Shown piece after piece: positions 7,077 to 8,227 of a DNA stretch of 8,227 nucleotides; position 1 is the first letter of the stretch, and every line of letters starts with the position of its first letter. The notes under the pieces are model-generated. The model did no database searches. It was given only the letters and a program-made list of their open reading frames with translations, and was not told the DNA's origin. The stretch comes from Bacteriovoracales bacterium. Lineage in GTDB: Bacteria; Bdellovibrionota; Bacteriovoracia; Bacteriovoracales; Bacteriovoracaceae. The position numbers and the translations under genes were made by a program. Location: NCBI GenBank assembly GCA_007117175.1, contig SKGZ01000197.1, positions 1 to 8,227 on the forward strand, given 5' to 3'.

Positions 7077-7553
7077 TTAATTTTGCTTAATAAATCTTTG
7101 ATGGAATTGGGCAAGCAGCTGCTGAACATTACTTAAAACTCTCATATACTTGTCACGATCAAACTGACTAACACTGGTGCAACTATCCCCATCATCAAAA
7201 GCATCTTTAATTTTGGCAAGTTCCCTGTAAACTTCAGGGCGATAAATGAATCGATATTGTTGATTGTCTAAGAGTAATAATGACTCTAAAGCCGACTGAC
7301 TTTTACTGATTTGAAAACAAAGAAAGTGAGCTGGAAAACCACCTTTCCTTTTCAATGTAGCGTTTTCTTGAGAGTTCTCAATGGATATTTCTAATCGAGC
7401 CAAAAAGTCCATCTGCTGCTCAACTAAACTCTCCGCCAAGGGATCCATCAGCATGGCCTGTTGATCATTACCCTTGGCCAATGCCGACAGAGAAAAGAGA
7501 CAGACAAATAAGACAATGAGAAATATTTCTTGCTTAAATTGACCTAAAAGCAC
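7077..7553 (-). CDS. Small secreted protein of unknown function, GTG start
   Basis: With the GTG at 7553 the product is 158 aa. It starts MLLGQFKQEIF and carries a hydrophobic core with a likely signal peptidase I cut after SALA (about residue 26), so it is probably periplasmic or released. The mature part is largely helical in appearance and polar, with two cysteines (in HFLCFQ and GDSCTS) that could form a disulfide. The C-terminal half (YRPEVYRELAKIKDAFDDGD and onward) is rich in charged residues. I recognise no family. The frame is open up to an ATG at 7691, but those 46 extra codons would translate a 25-bp DNA repeat and put the signal peptide internally; GTG 7553 has AAGGAAGG upstream. 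It converges on the barrel gene and diverges from the HPF-like gene across the repeat array. Confidence 0.65.
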   Translation of the reverse strand: MLLGQFKQEIFLIVLFVCLFSLSALAKGNDQQAMLMDPLAESLVEQQMDFLARLEISIENSQENATLKRKGGFPAHFLCFQISKSQSALESLLLLDNQQYRFIYRPEVYRELAKIKDAFDDGDSCTSVSQFDRDKYMRVLSNVQQLLAQFHQRFIKQN

Positions 7554-7559
7554 ACTGGA

Positions 7560-7567
7560 CCTTCCTT
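7560..7567 (-). promoter_or_regulatory. Ribosome binding site selecting the GTG start at 7553
   Basis: AAGGAAGG on the minus strand ends 6 bases before GTG 7553. No comparable site precedes the ATG at 7691. The site moves the start to the edge of the signal peptide. Confidence 0.65.
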
Positions 7568-7648
7568 TATCATAGAAAAATAGCTTATAGCACAGATTAG
7601 CATGCTCATCCACAAACCCTGTATTTTTTACAGCTGTTTGATACGCCC

Positions 7649-7755
7649 TTTTATAAGGTACGCCATCCTTTCTTTTTATAAGGTACGCCATCCTTTCTCA
7701 AATCTGAGAAAGGATGGCGTACCTTTGACTGAGAAAGGATGGCGTACCTTTGACT
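7649..7755. repeat. Array of two tandem 25-bp repeats facing two inverted 25-bp repeats
   Basis: Two identical 25-bp units abut at 7649-7673 and 7674-7698. Two identical 25-bp units of the opposite orientation abut at 7706-7730 and 7731-7755. All four share the 19-bp core AAGGTACGCCATCCTTTCT or its complement (cores 7655-7673, 7680-7698, 7707-7725, 7732-7750). The 6-base linkers differ: TTTTAT on the left, TGACTG or TGACTC on the right. The array lies between two divergently transcribed genes, its centre about 150 bp from the GTG of the secreted protein and about 113 bp from the ATG of the HPF-like gene. Its right edge is one base from a TTGACA box. No protein or known repeat family is recognised in it. 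Possible roles are a divergent operator array, a cruciform, or the remains of a palindromic mobile element. Confidence 0.95.
7680..7725. repeat. Perfect 21-bp hairpin at the centre of the repeat array
   Basis: The left arm at 7680-7700 and the right arm at 7705-7725 are exact reverse complements around the 4-base loop AATC (7701-7704). The stem joins the second left core to the first right core. No T-tract follows on either strand, so it does not look like an intrinsic terminator. The outer cores (7655-7673 and 7732-7750) can pair as a further 19-bp stem. Confidence 0.9.
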
Positions 7756-7756
7756 C

Positions 7757-7787
7757 TTGACAGTCTTGTTTTAAGGACCATTTTTAT
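7757..7787 (+). promoter_or_regulatory. Candidate promoter of the HPF-like gene beside the repeat array
   Basis: A perfect -35 hexamer TTGACA lies at 7757-7762, starting just after the last repeat unit. The best -10 partner is weak: TTTTAT at 7782-7787 with a 19-base spacer, or TATAAG at 7785-7790 with a 22-base spacer. The poor spacing suggests either an activator-dependent promoter or a chance -35 match. A protein bound to the last repeat would sit against this box. Confidence 0.35.
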
Positions 7788-7802
7788 AAGTAAGTCATAA
7801 AA

Positions 7803-7811
7803 TAAGGAGGT
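7803..7811 (+). promoter_or_regulatory. Full-length Shine-Dalgarno site of the HPF-like gene
   Basis: TAAGGAGGT is complementary to the 16S rRNA anti-Shine-Dalgarno over nine bases. The GGAGG ends 5 bases before ATG 7816 and 8 bases before ATG 7819. This is the strongest ribosome site in the window and predicts high translation when the mRNA is present. Confidence 0.85.
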
Positions 7812-7815
7812 CTTT

Positions 7816-8175
7816 ATGATGAAATTAAAAACATCAACCGATCACACTTTACTTGACCAAATTACTCTCAATCAAATTGGAGTCAATCTTGACGATCGGC
7901 ACAAATTCTTAATGCGAGCAAGGCTCTCAGAATTAAACGAAAAGCTGCCAAATTTATGCAGCATTAACCTTACCTTTAGTCGTTATCGCAAGAAAATCAA
8001 AGGCCATTTGAGTATTAAAAGAAATGGCACACTCTTCTTTGCCAGCGCCATAGGAAAAAATCCATTATACATTTTTGAACAAATAGAAAGTGAAATTATC
8101 CAACAGGTTTTAATATGGAAAAAACAAAGAAATCTCTACTTCCTGCAAAACATCCCCTCTAGGTTAACGGGTTGA
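7816..8175 (+). CDS. Small HPF/RaiA-like (ribosome hibernation factor) protein
   Basis: The 119-aa product resembles short ribosome hibernation promoting factors, which bind the 30S decoding region and silence ribosomes in resting cells. The visible order is a helix at about residues 28-44 (HKFLMRARLSELNEKLPN), a strand CSINLTFSRYR at 48-58, a basic strand KKIKGHLSIKRNG at 59-71, a strand FFASAIG at 74-80, then a long helix at 83-105 (LYIFEQIESEIIQQVLIWKKQR). This matches the alpha-beta-beta-beta-alpha part of the HPF fold, and the last helix resembles the 'Y.AID...DKL.RQL.K.K' helix. No long-HPF dimerisation domain is present. The assignment rests on pattern, not alignment, and conserved residues are only partly kept. 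The last codons and the TGA lie in a perfect palindrome. ATG 7819 is an equally possible start. Confidence 0.6.
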   Translation: MMKLKTSTDHTLLDQITLNQIGVNLDDRHKFLMRARLSELNEKLPNLCSINLTFSRYRKKIKGHLSIKRNGTLFFASAIGKNPLYIFEQIESEIIQQVLIWKKQRNLYFLQNIPSRLTG

Positions 8176-8194
8176 ATAACCCGTTAACCTAGAG
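8157..8194. repeat. Perfect 17-bp palindrome with 4-base loop spanning the stop codon of the HPF-like gene
   Basis: The left arm CTCTAGGTTAACGGGTT (8157-8173) and the right arm AACCCGTTAACCTAGAG (8178-8194) pair completely around GAAT. The left arm is coding and gives the last residues SRLTG; the TGA (8173-8175) crosses from stem to loop. No T-tract follows directly: the run of seven T residues begins at 8220, about 25 bases later, so this is not a standard intrinsic terminator, although it may still stabilise the mRNA 3' end. Its design (long perfect stem, 4-base loop) parallels the hairpin upstream of the gene, but the sequence is different. Confidence 0.9.
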
Positions 8195-8227
8195 TTGACG
8201 GATACGCCCTAATTTAATCTTTTTTTG

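Noticed and set aside
7074..7093. Bidirectional terminator between the barrel gene and the secreted-protein gene (TTATTAA and TTAATAA around TTTTGC)
   Set aside because: The 7-bp stem is entirely A-T, lies mainly inside the coding sequence, and has no clear T-tract; too weak to call.
7554..7691. N-terminal extension of the secreted protein to ATG 7691 (204 aa)
   Set aside because: The first codons translate the 25-bp DNA repeat, the signal peptide would be internal, and GTG 7553 has a proper ribosome site.
7649..7755. CRISPR array
   Set aside because: The repeats abut without spacers, come in only two copies per orientation, and have no cas genes nearby.
8157..8194. Integron attC site
   Set aside because: The palindrome is perfect and lacks the GTTRRRY/RYYYAAC core pair with unpaired extrahelical bases; no integrase is seen.
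8157..8226. Intrinsic terminator of the HPF-like gene
   Set aside because: A strong hairpin and a T7 run are present, but about 25 bases separate them, too far for standard intrinsic termination.

Overview
The window reads as a stretch of chromosome from a Gram-negative bacterium. Evidence for an outer membrane and periplasm comes from an Slt70-type lytic transglycosylase, a class A penicillin-binding protein resembling PBP1B, an exported beta-barrel-like protein ending in phenylalanine, and a small secreted protein. Shine-Dalgarno sites matching AAGGAGG are common, and GTG and TTG starts occur several times. Gene content and low-to-moderate GC would suit the Bdellovibrionota or a related deltaproteobacterial lineage. 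That placement is an impression from protein style, not proof.

Left part (1-3755). A 5'-truncated lytic transglycosylase on the plus strand runs tail-to-tail into ychF, overlapping it by 11 bp. On the minus strand a compact unit reads tRNA-Gln(UUG), prs, pth, ychF, with a good sigma70-like promoter just ahead of the tRNA and gaps of only 4 and 9 bp between the last three genes. This resembles the proteobacterial cluster ispE, tRNA-Gln, prs, rplY, pth, ychF, but rplY is absent and a penicillin-binding protein gene lies where ispE would be. The unit joins translation (tRNA, peptidyl-tRNA recycling, the ribosome-associated GTPase YchF) to PRPP supply.

Middle part (3789-7069). A short bifunctional class A penicillin-binding protein (minus) and an outer-membrane beta-barrel-like protein (plus) are divergent. 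The promoter of the barrel gene overlaps the start codon of the penicillin-binding protein gene. The barrel protein most likely starts at a TTG at 5615, which gives a clean signal peptide, and not at an upstream codon.

Right part (7077-8227). This is the most unusual section. A small secreted protein of unknown function (minus; GTG start at 7553) and a small HPF/RaiA-like protein (plus; 9-nt perfect Shine-Dalgarno) are divergent. Between them lies an array of four copies of a 19-bp core: two tandem 25-bp units facing two tandem inverted 25-bp units. The centre is a perfect 21-bp hairpin with a 4-nt loop. A second perfect palindrome (17-bp stem, 4-nt loop) contains the stop codon of the HPF-like gene. 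A 10-bp direct repeat brackets the whole segment. It could be a divergent operator array, a small palindromic mobile or cassette-like unit, or both; the sequence alone does not decide.
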